Position numbers and translations under genes: made by a program. Shown here in pieces: positions 1 through 7,972 of a stretch of 64,000 bases of DNA. This DNA is from Natronobacterium texcoconense (GTDB lineage Archaea; Halobacteriota; Halobacteria; Halobacteriales; Natrialbaceae): contig NZ_FNLC01000001.1 of assembly GCF_900104065.1 (NCBI RefSeq), forward strand, positions 186,001 to 250,000. Direction: 5' to 3'. Within the stretch, counting starts at the first letter, position 1, and each line of letters begins with the position of its first letter. The notes under the pieces were generated by a model, which had not been told where the DNA came from, made no database searches, and saw only the letters and a list, made by a program, of their open reading frames with translations.

Positions 1-1
1 C

Positions 2-970
2 TCGCCGAACGTCTCCGAGACGGCCTACGGACTCCTGATGCAGGAACTCGAGGCCTGTGACTCGGGACTGCGGTCGATGGCCTCGGTCCAGGGCGCGCTG
101 GTGATGTACCCGATCCACGCCTACGGCAGCGAGGAACAGAAAGAAGAGTGGCTGCCGAAACTCGGGCAGGGCGAGGCGGTCGGCTGTTTCGGTCTGACCG
201 AACCCGAACACGGCTCGAACCCCTCGGGGATGGAGACCTACGCCACTGAGGACGGCGACGGCTACGTACTCAACGGCTCGAAGACCTGGATCACGAACTC
301 GCCGATCGCGGACGTCGCCGTCGTCTGGGCTCGCGACCGCTCCGCGGACGAGGAGCCGGTGCGTGGATTCCTGGTCGAGACCGACCGCGACGGCGTCACG
401 ACCAACAAGATCACCGAAAAGCTCTCGCTGCGGGCCTCGATCACGGGCGAGATCGGGCTGAACGACGTCTCCGTCCCCGAAGAGAACGTCCTGCCGGGCG
501 TCTCCGGGATGAAGGGGCCGCTGTCCTGTCTCACGCAGGCTCGCTACGGCATCGCCTGGGGTGCGGTCGGCGCGGCTCGAGACGCCTTCGAGGAGGCGCG
601 CCAGTACGCCCAGGACCGCGAGCAGTTCGGCGGACCGATCGGTCGGTTCCAGCTCCAGCAGGGGAAACTCGCGGAGATGGCGACCCAGATCACGCTCGCC
701 CAGTTGCTCGCCTACCGGCTGGCCGAACTCAAGGAACGCGGCGACATGCAGCCACAGCACGTCTCGATGGCCAAACGCAACAACGTCCGGATGGCCCGCG
801 ACCAGTCACGAGTCGCCCGCGAGATGCTCGGTGGCAACGGGATCACGACCGACTACTCGCCGATGCGACACATGGCCAACATGGAGACGGTCTACACCTA
901 CGAAGGAACCCACGACATCCACACGCTGGTCCTGGGCGAAGAACTGACTGGTATCCCGGCGTACCAGTAA
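2..970 (+). CDS. Acyl-CoA dehydrogenase, glutaryl-CoA dehydrogenase-like (5' end missing)
   Basis: FAD flavoprotein that introduces a trans-2,3 double bond into an acyl-CoA; the glutaryl-CoA type also decarboxylates. The frame is open from base 2, so the N-terminal part lies outside the window. The visible part holds the flavin-binding segment (GCFGLTEPEHGSNPSGM), the middle beta domain, and the C-terminal helical domain ending in TYEGTHDIHTLVLGEELTG. The Glu in YEGTHD is the expected catalytic base, and the YEGTHDIH...TGI ending is typical of glutaryl-CoA dehydrogenases. It stops 68 bp before rdfA on the same strand. The family is secure, the substrate is inferred. Compare the second family member at 45.5 kb, which lacks this Glu. 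Confidence 0.9.
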   Translation, partial: SPNVSETAYGLLMQELEACDSGLRSMASVQGALVMYPIHAYGSEEQKEEWLPKLGQGEAVGCFGLTEPEHGSNPSGMETYATEDGDGYVLNGSKTWITNSPIADVAVVWARDRSADEEPVRGFLVETDRDGVTTNKITEKLSLRASITGEIGLNDVSVPEENVLPGVSGMKGPLSCLTQARYGIAWGAVGAARDAFEEARQYAQDREQFGGPIGRFQLQQGKLAEMATQITLAQLLAYRLAELKERGDMQPQHVSMAKRNNVRMARDQSRVAREMLGGNGITTDYSPMRHMANMETVYTYEGTHDIHTLVLGEELTGIPAYQ

Positions 971-1038
971 CTCGCCCTCCCGCTCGAACACCGACCGAAG
1001 GAAAACGACTTTGCTCGCTCTCTCGGAACCACACCCCG

Positions 1039-1656
1039 ATGGCCGACTCGAACGCCAGCCCGGGGCCGAAACCGAAGGTCGCACGTCTCATCGAGAAGTA
1101 CGACCTCGAGGGAGTCGGTGCCGACCTCGAGGCTCGCTGGACGCGGACCGAGAACCGCGAGAGCCTCCGTTCGCTCGCTGCGTCGTTCAACGAACGGCTG
1201 CTCCGGGCGGCACTCGCCGAGGCGGACGTCGATACGATCACGGCAGACGTCTCCCACCTGTACGAACTCCTGAGCGGCGAGACCGGGAGTCGTGGCGAAC
1301 GAACGCAGGTCGAACGACGCCTCGAGCGCGAGGGAATAGACGTCGCGACGCTCACCGACGAATTCGTCTCCTACGGCGCGATCCGATCATATCTCACCGG
1401 CTATCGAGACGTTACGCCGCCGTCGAACGACGACGACGGTCACGATCGAGGAAACGTCGCGGGGACCATCGAAGGGCTGCGCCAGCGGACCGTGTCGGTC
1501 ACCGAGAGCAAACTCGAGTCGCTTCGCGAATCCGACCGCCTCGAACTCGGGCCACACCGAGTGCTCGCCGACGTTCAGGTCCTCTGTGAGGGATGTGGCA
1601 AACAGTACGACGTCGCCGACCTGCTCGAGTCGGGCACCTGTGACTGCTTCGAGTAG
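1039..1656 (+). CDS. rdfA: RdfA-like rod-determining factor
   Basis: A 205-residue haloarchaea-specific protein. It matches what I recall of RdfA, needed for rod-shaped cells in Haloferax volcanii: an N-terminal K-V-x-R-L-I-x-K-Y-D-L-E-G-x-G motif, a helical middle with RRLEREGIDV, and a C-terminal putative zinc site (Cys183, Cys186, Cys201, Cys203). There is no signal peptide or membrane segment. It faces the SMC-like gene at 1813-3792, and in Haloferax the rdfA and sph3 genes are also neighbours, which strengthens the call. Its molecular activity is not known to me. The ATG lies 68 bp after the preceding gene. Confidence 0.75.
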   Translation: MADSNASPGPKPKVARLIEKYDLEGVGADLEARWTRTENRESLRSLAASFNERLLRAALAEADVDTITADVSHLYELLSGETGSRGERTQVERRLEREGIDVATLTDEFVSYGAIRSYLTGYRDVTPPSNDDDGHDRGNVAGTIEGLRQRTVSVTESKLESLRESDRLELGPHRVLADVQVLCEGCGKQYDVADLLESGTCDCFE

Positions 1657-1812
1657 TAGTCGTCACACACCATGACATAACAGACGTACTGATGTTACGG
1701 GTTAGATCGTCGTTCGGATACAGTACCAGACGAGGACGGAAACGGACGGAAACGAACGTGAGGCGGCGAAAACCGGTCGAAAGACGGCGAGAAAAACACT
1801 CGAGTGACGTCG

Positions 1813-3792
1813 CTATATCTCGGTGATCCGGTCGTGGCTGTCGTCGATCGCCTCGGCGTCCTCGGGGAGCAAGGCGACGACGAGGAAGTCGGTGTACTCC
1901 TCGAAGTACTCGACGAGCGCGGCGATGCGGTTCGAGTCCAGCGCCTCGAGGGAGTCCAGGAGCATGAACGGCACCTCGTCGTAGACCTCGTGGACGAGGT
2001 AGCCGGCGAGTGCGAAGATCAGCCCGGTGACCTCGCGTTCGCTCTCGCTCAGGTGGTCGATCGTGTCCTCGTAGGTCCGGCCGTCGCCGGTGCTGCGGAC
2101 GATGTGGAGATCGAACGCCGTCTGCTCGACCTTGCGCCGTCCCTCCCGGACCGTCTCGCCGACGCGCTCGATCCAGATCCGATCGATGTTGTCGTACTCG
2201 AGAACCTCGAGGACGGCGTCCATGTGGTCGTTGAACGACTCGACGGCCTCGCGTTCGATTCGGTCGATCCGCGTCCGCAGTTCTTCGAGTTGCTCGCGGA
2301 TCTCGTCGCGTCGCGTCTCGAGGCGCTCGCGGTCCTCGAGTGCCGACTCGATCTCGTCGATCTCGTCGGTCGTCGTCTCGAGGTCGCGTTCGAGCCGTCC
2401 GAGCGAGAACTCGAGTTCGTTCGCTCGGCGGTTGAGTTCGAGCAGGCTCTCGTCCGAATCGCTGCTCTCACTGCCCTTGTCGGTCCCCTCCTCGAGTTCC
2501 GCAGCTTCGTCCTCGAGCCGTTCGATCTCGGTCTCGAGTTCGTCGCGTCGGTCGGTCAGTTCTTCGAGCCGTTCTTCCCGTCGATCGATCTCGTCGGTGA
2601 CGTCGTCGAGTCGATTCTCGACGCGTTCGCGTTCCTGGCGACTCTGCTCGAGTTCCCGTCGTTCGGATCGGAGCGATTTGATCCGTTCTTCCAGGTCGTC
2701 GCGCTCGGAGAGTTTCTGCTCCTGGAACGAACGCAGGCGATCGATGGTGTCCTCGATTTCCTCTCGCCTGACTTCGCTGCCGCAGGTCCAGCACCGGACG
2801 CTCTCTTCGTCCTCGAGGAGCTGTTCGGTCACTGCTTCGGCGCTGTTGTCGCTGTCGCTCCCGCCGGCGAGTAGCTCCCGAATCTCGGGGTGAGAGCCCT
2901 CGAGCATCTCCTCGTTGAACTGGACGATGCTCTGGAGTTGGCTGACGACGCCGTCTATCTCCTGGGATCGCCGCTGGAGTTCGTCGATCTCTTCGTCGAC
3001 GGCGTCCCGGTCGAGCGACTCGACGTCCGGTAATTCGTCGCGTTCTGCGTCGAGTTCCTCGCGTTCGTCCCGCAGCGCGGCCAGACTCTCGCGTTCCGTT
3101 TCGAGGTCGAACCGGACGTCCTCGAGGTCGGATCGTCGCTCCCGAAGCTCCGAGAGCTTCTCCTCGAGCTGATCGTCCTGCTGTCGCTCCTGGGATTCGG
3201 CGTCTTCGATCGCCTCCTTGACCGCCTCGAGTTCGTCGCGTTTGTCCTCGATCTTCCCCTCGAGGTCGGTCCGCTGTTGCTCGAGTCGCGGAAGATCGCT
3301 TTTCAGGGCGTCCAGTCGGTCGAGTTCCTCGTTGATCTGGTCTTTTTCGGCAGTGAAACGAGTGATCTCGGCCTCGATCTCGTCGGTGTCGACGGGCCGA
3401 AGCATGATCTCGCGGAGGTCGTCTTCGGTCGTGACCGCCCGGCGTGCAGGATTCGACTCGAGTAGAAAAGCGAATAGATCGGCGAGTTCGGCGTCCCCGA
3501 GGTAGGGTTCGCCGCCCATGACGGTCGTGCCACCGCTGCGACGGAGCGTCCGGCGATAGGTCTCGTCGTCGAGTTCGAGTTCGGCGTACCCTTCGTCGGC
3601 GTCCGCCTTCAACGAGGCGTACTCGCCACCGAGGGAAGCCATAAACGCCTGCAGCAGGGAGGTTCGGTTCGTCGCGTTCCGGCCTGCGAGGACGGTAATT
3701 CCGGACTCGAGTTCGACGGTGGTTTCGTCGATCCCGCCGATATTGCGGGCGTGTAGCCGAGCCTCTCGAGTAATAGACTCCTGTGTAGCCAT
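1813..3792 (-). CDS. sph3: Archaea-specific SMC-related coiled-coil protein (Sph3-like)
   Basis: A 659-residue Rad50/SMC-like protein: N-terminal nucleotide-binding half (residues 10-120), long acidic coiled coils (about 140-300 and 340-560) broken by a hook-like CWTC pair (Cys334/Cys337), and a C-terminal half with an LSESE signature (about 581) and a Walker B-like strand ending at Asp613. The ATPase motifs are degenerate. The Walker A position reads GRNATNRTS (37-45) instead of GxNGxGKST, and the residue after Walker B Asp613 is Ser, not the usual Glu. ATP hydrolysis is therefore doubtful. It converges on rdfA, matching the rod-shape locus of Haloferax. A TATA-like box lies 26-31 bp upstream, so the ATG is probably leaderless. 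Confidence 0.75.
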   Translation of the reverse strand: MATQESITREARLHARNIGGIDETTVELESGITVLAGRNATNRTSLLQAFMASLGGEYASLKADADEGYAELELDDETYRRTLRRSGGTTVMGGEPYLGDAELADLFAFLLESNPARRAVTTEDDLREIMLRPVDTDEIEAEITRFTAEKDQINEELDRLDALKSDLPRLEQQRTDLEGKIEDKRDELEAVKEAIEDAESQERQQDDQLEEKLSELRERRSDLEDVRFDLETERESLAALRDEREELDAERDELPDVESLDRDAVDEEIDELQRRSQEIDGVVSQLQSIVQFNEEMLEGSHPEIRELLAGGSDSDNSAEAVTEQLLEDEESVRCWTCGSEVRREEIEDTIDRLRSFQEQKLSERDDLEERIKSLRSERRELEQSRQERERVENRLDDVTDEIDRREERLEELTDRRDELETEIERLEDEAAELEEGTDKGSESSDSDESLLELNRRANELEFSLGRLERDLETTTDEIDEIESALEDRERLETRRDEIREQLEELRTRIDRIEREAVESFNDHMDAVLEVLEYDNIDRIWIERVGETVREGRRKVEQTAFDLHIVRSTGDGRTYEDTIDHLSESEREVTGLIFALAGYLVHEVYDEVPFMLLDSLEALDSNRIAALVEYFEEYTDFLVVALLPEDAEAIDDSHDRITEI

Positions 3793-3817
3793 TGTTCGAA
3801 TAACTTCCCAGGTTAGT

Positions 3818-3823
3818 GATAAA
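3818..3823 (-). promoter_or_regulatory. TATA-like box for the SMC-like gene
   Basis: TTTATC on the minus strand, 26-31 bp upstream of the ATG ending at 3792. This spacing is what a leaderless haloarchaeal transcript needs. Confidence 0.5.
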
Positions 3824-4116
3824 CCTTTGGTGTCTGGGGGGTATTTGCGTCAGTAGGCTCTCCACTCGCCGATAGTATAGATCAAGAAACTATGTTCGAT
3901 ATTTGCTATTTGTGGGTGAGTATCTGCAGGTTCCGGACTATAAGAGAGTCCTACTGAGCGCCTTGATCGAAGGGGACGGAGTTACTTGTCGTTCGACAGT
4001 TTGCTGTCATCGATCCCGAGCGAATGACAGTTTAGTGCTATGTTCTGCTAACTATTTTCTGCATGCTATTTCTATCGAGCGCAACCGGTACTCCCACTCG
4101 AGTGGCTGTGCTGTAG

Positions 4117-4124
4117 TTTATATA
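4117..4124 (+). promoter_or_regulatory. TATA box for the DUF3006 gene
   Basis: TTTATATA centred about 27 bp before the ATG at 4147. It supports that start and a leaderless mRNA. Confidence 0.65.
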
Positions 4125-4146
4125 CGATACCGCGGCCAACCGGGAC

Positions 4147-4488
4147 ATGGTTGATCGAACTCAGCCATCACGACGGACTGCCCTTCGAACGATCGGCTCG
4201 CTCGCGACCGTGCTGACAGCGACAGGTGTAGCGGGTGCACGCTCGAGTCCCTCGGCCGATTCGTCGACCGACTGCCGACGGAACGCCCAGCGATACGTCG
4301 CCACGGTCGATCGAATCGTCGACGGGAGACACGTCGTACTCCTGCTCGAGGAAGACGGTGAGACTGTCGACCAGCTCGTCGTTCCGGCCGAGGAGATGGA
4401 CGTCGAAGAGACCGACATCCTGATCGTTCTCGTGGAGGACGACGAGTTACTCGCCTACTGGCACATCCCGGAACGACCGTCCGACTGA
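4147..4488 (+). CDS. Tat-exported DUF3006 domain protein
   Basis: A 113-residue protein with a twin-arginine signal (S-R-R-T-A-L-R, residues 8-14) and a short hydrophobic stretch ending near Ala30. There is no lipobox Cys, so it is probably secreted and cleaved. The mature part (about 48-110) is a small beta-rich DUF3006-type domain: VDRIVDGRHVVLLLEEDG, followed by LVVPAEEM. That family has no established activity. The start is fixed by the TATA box 27 bp upstream. It stands alone, with its own promoter, and the next gene starts 178 bp later. Confidence 0.75.
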   Translation: MVDRTQPSRRTALRTIGSLATVLTATGVAGARSSPSADSSTDCRRNAQRYVATVDRIVDGRHVVLLLEEDGETVDQLVVPAEEMDVEETDILIVLVEDDELLAYWHIPERPSD

Positions 4489-4666
4489 CCGCAACCGTCT
4501 GACTACCCGCTCAATCACACTCCACCGGATCGAACCGCGATAGATGATTCGTAACGACCGTCATATCTACCACTGTTTCCAAAACTGGCTGGCTTCCAAA
4601 ACACATCACGACAGAACGTCTTAAATGATGAACGAATTTATGTATGGTCCGGTCGATGGTCCGTGC

Positions 4667-5428
4667 ATGCGACTCGAGAACGAGACAGTCGTTATCACAG
4701 GTGCGGCATCGGGAATCGGTCGGGAGACCGCGACGCGGTGTGCCGAGGAGGGGGCACGCGTCGTCGTAACGGACATCGACTCGAACGGTGGCCAGTCGGT
4801 CGTCGACGAAATCGACGACGACGGCGGCGAGGCAGTCTTCTACGATCTCGACGTCACCGACAGCGAGCAGTTCCACGCCGTCCTCGAGGAGGTCGCCGAC
4901 AGCTACGGACTGGACGTGCTGGTCAACAACGCCGGCACCGGGCATCCGGGCGGTAGTCTCGAGACGATCGACGACTCGATCCGCGACTTCGTTATCGACG
5001 TGAACGTCAAGGGCGTCTGGAACGGCTGTCACGCCGCCCTGCCACACATGAAAGAGCAGGGCCACGGCTCGATCGTCAACGTCGGCTCGCTTGCCAGCAT
5101 CCTCGGACTCCCCAAGCAGGCGGCGTACTCGATGACCAAGGGTGCGGTGTTGAACCTCACTCGTGCGATCGCCGCCGAAGCGGGCCCCTACGGTATCCGG
5201 GCGAACACGGTCTGTCCCGGCTTTACCGACACCCAGTTGCTCGACCAGTACCTCGCCCAGCGGGACGATCCCGAGAAGGCCCGCGAGGAGATGGCCGAAG
5301 ACTACCCGCTCAAGCGCCTCGCCGAACCCGAAGAGATCGCGAGTGCCATCCTGTTTCTGGCCAGCGACGAGGCGTCGTTCGTCAGCGGTCACGGACTGGT
5401 CGTCGACGGCGGCTTCTCGACCTGCTGA
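4667..5428 (+). CDS. SDR family NAD(P)-dependent oxidoreductase
   Basis: A classical short-chain dehydrogenase of 253 residues: TGAASGIG cofactor loop (11-18), Asp36 at the end of beta-2 (suggesting NAD rather than NADP), NNAG (87-90), and the Ser141/Tyr154/Lys158 catalytic set (YSMTK). The ending SGHGLVVDGG is standard. Translation could begin at 4625, but a TATA-like AATTTATG lies about 27 bp before the internal ATG at 4667, whose product starts directly at the first beta strand, so I chose 4667. The substrate is unknown. It resembles the SDR at 59443-60201 more than the larger one at 7973-8917. Confidence 0.85.
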   Translation: MRLENETVVITGAASGIGRETATRCAEEGARVVVTDIDSNGGQSVVDEIDDDGGEAVFYDLDVTDSEQFHAVLEEVADSYGLDVLVNNAGTGHPGGSLETIDDSIRDFVIDVNVKGVWNGCHAALPHMKEQGHGSIVNVGSLASILGLPKQAAYSMTKGAVLNLTRAIAAEAGPYGIRANTVCPGFTDTQLLDQYLAQRDDPEKAREEMAEDYPLKRLAEPEEIASAILFLASDEASFVSGHGLVVDGGFSTC

Positions 5429-6403
5429 TCACTCCTCGAGGATCAGCCCGACGTTCGCCAGTTTGTCACCCGCGATCACGGTCGCTTCCTGCGTGAGTGC
5501 GTACAGGATCCCGTCGCGGTCGGCGGTCGCCTCCTGCAGCGGCTCGTACGTCGCGGGGTCGTAGACCGTCCCGAGTTTCTGCCCGTCCTCGACGTGGGCG
5601 CCGACCTCGAGCGACGGCTCCGGCCGGAAGAGCCCGGAGTCGTCCGCGGCGACGCGACCGAGGTGGTTTCGTGCAACCGGTGGCGTCTCGTCCGGCGGCT
5701 CGCCCGGTAGCATATCGAGGTAACGCAGGACGTTCAGCAGCCCCTCGACGCCCAGTTCGACGGCCTCCTCGAGGATCTGCTTGTTGTGTGCGAGTTCGGG
5801 CGTGATCGACGGGATGCCGTCCTCGGCGGCCGCGACGCGGAGTTTGCCGGCGAACCCGCGCCGGTGCCACTCGTCGGAGGCGTCGTCGTCGGCCTCTTCG
5901 CCCAGCAGGAGGTCGGTCCCGTACGCTTCGGCGAGTTCGCGGGACTGCTCGTCGCCCTCGCGGAAGACCACGTGTGGGAGCATGTTCGGGCTGCCCGTGT
6001 GGAGGTCGACGATAGCGTCGGCCGTGCCTGCGTACTCCCAGAGCGTATCGGCCATGCGCTGGTGGAGCGTGCCGTTGGCGTCGCCGGGCCAGACCCGGTT
6101 CATGTTCGGGTTGACGCTGTCGAGCACCTCCGGCGTCGTGTAGGAGACGCGATCGAACGTCAGCGGGTTCGCTACCGGGACCGCGACGACGGTTCCCGAG
6201 AGCGACTCGAGCGGGAGCCGTTCGTGAAACCGCCGCAGGACTTCCGTTCCGTTTATCTCGCGGCCGTGCTGGGCCGCCTGCACGTAGAGAGTCGGCTGCT
6301 CGTCGCCGTCACCGCCGCGGTAGGTGTGTACGGTCGTCGTAAGATCGACGCCCGAGGAGAGGCGCGCGAGCGTCACGGTTTCGGCCGTGTGAGTCCCGTC
6401 CAT
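5429..6403 (-). CDS. Succinylglutamate desuccinylase/aspartoacylase family zinc hydrolase
   Basis: A 324-residue M14-like zinc hydrolase that would cleave an amide bond of an N-acyl amino acid or similar small substrate. Zinc ligands are visible as His46 and Glu49 in [10 protein letters not shown] and the later His in [16 protein letters not shown] carries the substrate-binding Arg. The C-terminal part (about 250-324) is a beta-rich domain typical of the larger members. The reading frame extends upstream to 6550, but only the ATG at 6403 gives a protein starting at the conserved region. It converges on the SDR at 4667-5428 (stop codons adjacent) and is divergent from the cyclophilin at 6507. 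Confidence 0.82.
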   Translation of the reverse strand: MDGTHTAETVTLARLSSGVDLTTTVHTYRGGDGDEQPTLYVQAAQHGREINGTEVLRRFHERLPLESLSGTVVAVPVANPLTFDRVSYTTPEVLDSVNPNMNRVWPGDANGTLHQRMADTLWEYAGTADAIVDLHTGSPNMLPHVVFREGDEQSRELAEAYGTDLLLGEEADDDASDEWHRRGFAGKLRVAAAEDGIPSITPELAHNKQILEEAVELGVEGLLNVLRYLDMLPGEPPDETPPVARNHLGRVAADDSGLFRPEPSLEVGAHVEDGQKLGTVYDPATYEPLQEATADRDGILYALTQEATVIAGDKLANVGLILEE

Positions 6404-6506
6404 GACCGTGGGTTTTCGTTCCGACCGTTTGTACCTGCGGGGGAGTATTGCCACGTGCGAGACCGAGACCACCACGGTTTTCACCCCTGCTGTCGTCGCC
6501 GACGAT

Positions 6507-7022
6507 ATGGGAGACCTCACTGCGACGCTGCACACGAGCAAAGGCGACATCGACGTCGAACTCTACGACGAACGCGCACCGCGTACCGTCGAGAACTTCG
6601 TCGGCCTCGCGACCGGCGAGCAGACCTGGACCGATCCCGAGTCCGGCGAGAACGTCGAGGGCGAACCGCTGTACGACGACGTCCTCTTCCACCGAATTAT
6701 CGCGGACTTCATGATCCAGACCGGTGACCCGACGGGAACCGGTCGGGGCGGCCCCGGCTACCAGTTCGACGACGAGTTCCACGACGAACTGCGCCACGAC
6801 GACGAGGGAATCCTCTCGATGGCAAACTCCGGTCCCGACACGAACGGCTCGCAGTTTTTCATCACGCTGGACGCCCAGCCCCACCTCGACGGTCGCCACG
6901 CCGTCTTCGGCAAGGTGACCGACGGCATGGACGTCGTCCGCGAAATCGGCTCCGCGAAAACCGACGGGAACGACCGACCAGCCCAGGACATCCTGCTCGA
7001 GTCGGTCACGATCCACGACTGA
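6507..7022 (+). CDS. Cyclophilin-type peptidyl-prolyl cis-trans isomerase (cytoplasmic)
   Basis: A 171-residue cyclophilin that isomerises Xaa-Pro bonds. The core motifs are [24 protein letters not shown], containing the catalytic Arg, then [17 protein letters not shown] and HAVFGKV. There is no signal peptide. The frame is open from 6402, but homology starts at the ATG at 6507. It is followed by a PE-A element and then a paralogue at 7229 with a Tat lipoprotein signal. The catalytic cores of the two are nearly identical, so this is a recent tandem duplication. The TGA stop overlaps the first base of the PE-A element. Confidence 0.93.
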   Translation: MGDLTATLHTSKGDIDVELYDERAPRTVENFVGLATGEQTWTDPESGENVEGEPLYDDVLFHRIIADFMIQTGDPTGTGRGGPGYQFDDEFHDELRHDDEGILSMANSGPDTNGSQFFITLDAQPHLDGRHAVFGKVTDGMDVVREIGSAKTDGNDRPAQDILLESVTIHD

Positions 7023-7102
7023 TACGGATTGCTGTAACGATGTACCGGCGCAACCGCCGCACGGGTCGGGTTGCGCCGGAAATGACTTACAGTAAACCGT
7101 AT
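7022..7102. repeat. PE-A palindromic element, copy 1
   Basis: An 81-bp inverted-repeat element. Outer arms are ATACGGATTGCTGTAA and, on the other strand, ATACGGTTTACTGTAA (14 of 16 match). An inner stem is built from CCGGCGCAACCGC-like arms. Close copies lie at 51129-51210 and, more diverged, at 23717-23798; a degraded one is at 30097-30175. Its first base is the last base of the preceding gene's TGA stop. Confidence 0.85.
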
Positions 7103-7228
7103 GAACCGATTCCAGTCGGGTTACCGTTGCGACCACAGGACTGTTGTGGTCCGTCGAACTGATTTTCAGCGACCGTCGGACTGCGAACCGAAACGGTCTC
7201 GAGGGACGATCGACTCGATTCGGTCGAC

Positions 7229-7909
7229 ATGCCCTCGGAACCCGTTCCATCTCGACGAACGCTTCTCGCGCTGACTGCGACGACGGTCGGGACAGCGATC
7301 GCTGGCTGCTCGAGTCGCGACGAGACCGACGACGAACGCACCGACGACGAGATGTCGGAAGCGGATGCGCCGACCGATCCGGAGATCGACTCTCGGTCAC
7401 TCACTGCGACGCTCCATACGAGTGAGGGCGACATCGAGGTCGAACTCTACGCCGAACGCGTCCCACAAACCGTCGCGAACTTCGTCGGCCTCGCGACCGG
7501 AGACCAGCCCTGGGTCGATCCGGAGACAGAGGAGGTAGTCGAGGACGAACCGCTGTACGACGACGTGCTCTTTCATCGAATCATCGACGACTTCATGATC
7601 CAGACCGGCGACCCGACGGGAACCGGTCGTGGCGGCCCAGGCTACCGGTTCGAAGACGAGTTCCACGACGACCTGCGCCACGACGACGCTGGCGTCCTCT
7701 CGATGGCAAACTCCGGCCCCGACACGAACGGCTCACAGTTTTTCATCACGCTGGACGAACAGGAACATCTCGACGGCCGCCACGCCGTCTTCGGCAAGGT
7801 GACCGACGGGATGGACGTCGTCCGCGACATCGGCGCCGTCGAGACTGACGAGAACGACCGGCCGGTCGAAGACATCCTGCTCGAGTCGGTGGCCGTCCAC
7901 GACGAGTAG
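7229..7909 (+). CDS. Tat-exported lipoprotein cyclophilin
   Basis: A 226-residue protein with a twin-arginine signal (P-S-R-R-T-L-L-A-L), a lipobox-like A-I-A-G-C with Cys27 as the probable lipidated residue, an acidic linker (about 30-57), and a complete cyclophilin domain (about 58-225) with [22 protein letters not shown] and NGSQFFIT motifs. It should act outside the membrane on folded Tat substrates or surface proteins (inference). It is a tandem paralogue of the cytoplasmic cyclophilin just upstream. The ATG is followed immediately by the signal sequence. Confidence 0.9.
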   Translation: MPSEPVPSRRTLLALTATTVGTAIAGCSSRDETDDERTDDEMSEADAPTDPEIDSRSLTATLHTSEGDIEVELYAERVPQTVANFVGLATGDQPWVDPETEEVVEDEPLYDDVLFHRIIDDFMIQTGDPTGTGRGGPGYRFEDEFHDDLRHDDAGVLSMANSGPDTNGSQFFITLDEQEHLDGRHAVFGKVTDGMDVVRDIGAVETDENDRPVEDILLESVAVHDE

Positions 7910-7972
7910 CGCCCTCGTTCTGGATCCTCGAGTTCGTGTAACGTTTAGGGAGGAGTCGGCCGTATCGTGGAT

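Larger units (their letters stand above)
3793..4146. other. A+T-enriched intergenic region between divergent genes
   Basis: A 354-bp stretch between the divergent SMC-like and DUF3006 genes. It holds both core promoters and is visibly more A+T-rich than its surroundings. An open frame at 3903-4154 has codon use unlike its neighbours and runs over the next start codon, so I do not call it a gene. I see no RNA structure or repeat here. Confidence 0.5.

Noticed and set aside
1804-2874. Long open frame on the plus strand over the SMC-like gene
   Set aside because: It is the antisense shadow of a highly repetitive coiled-coil gene; G+C-rich third positions keep the opposite strand open. It has no family-like motifs.
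3903-4154. Possible 83-residue gene upstream of the DUF3006 gene
   Set aside because: It runs across the TATA box and start of the next gene, has Cys-rich, non-acidic composition unlike its neighbours, and no motif.
7022-7102. PE-A considered as a riboswitch
   Set aside because: Copies sit at the 3' ends of unrelated genes, not in leaders, and have transposon-like terminal inverted repeats.
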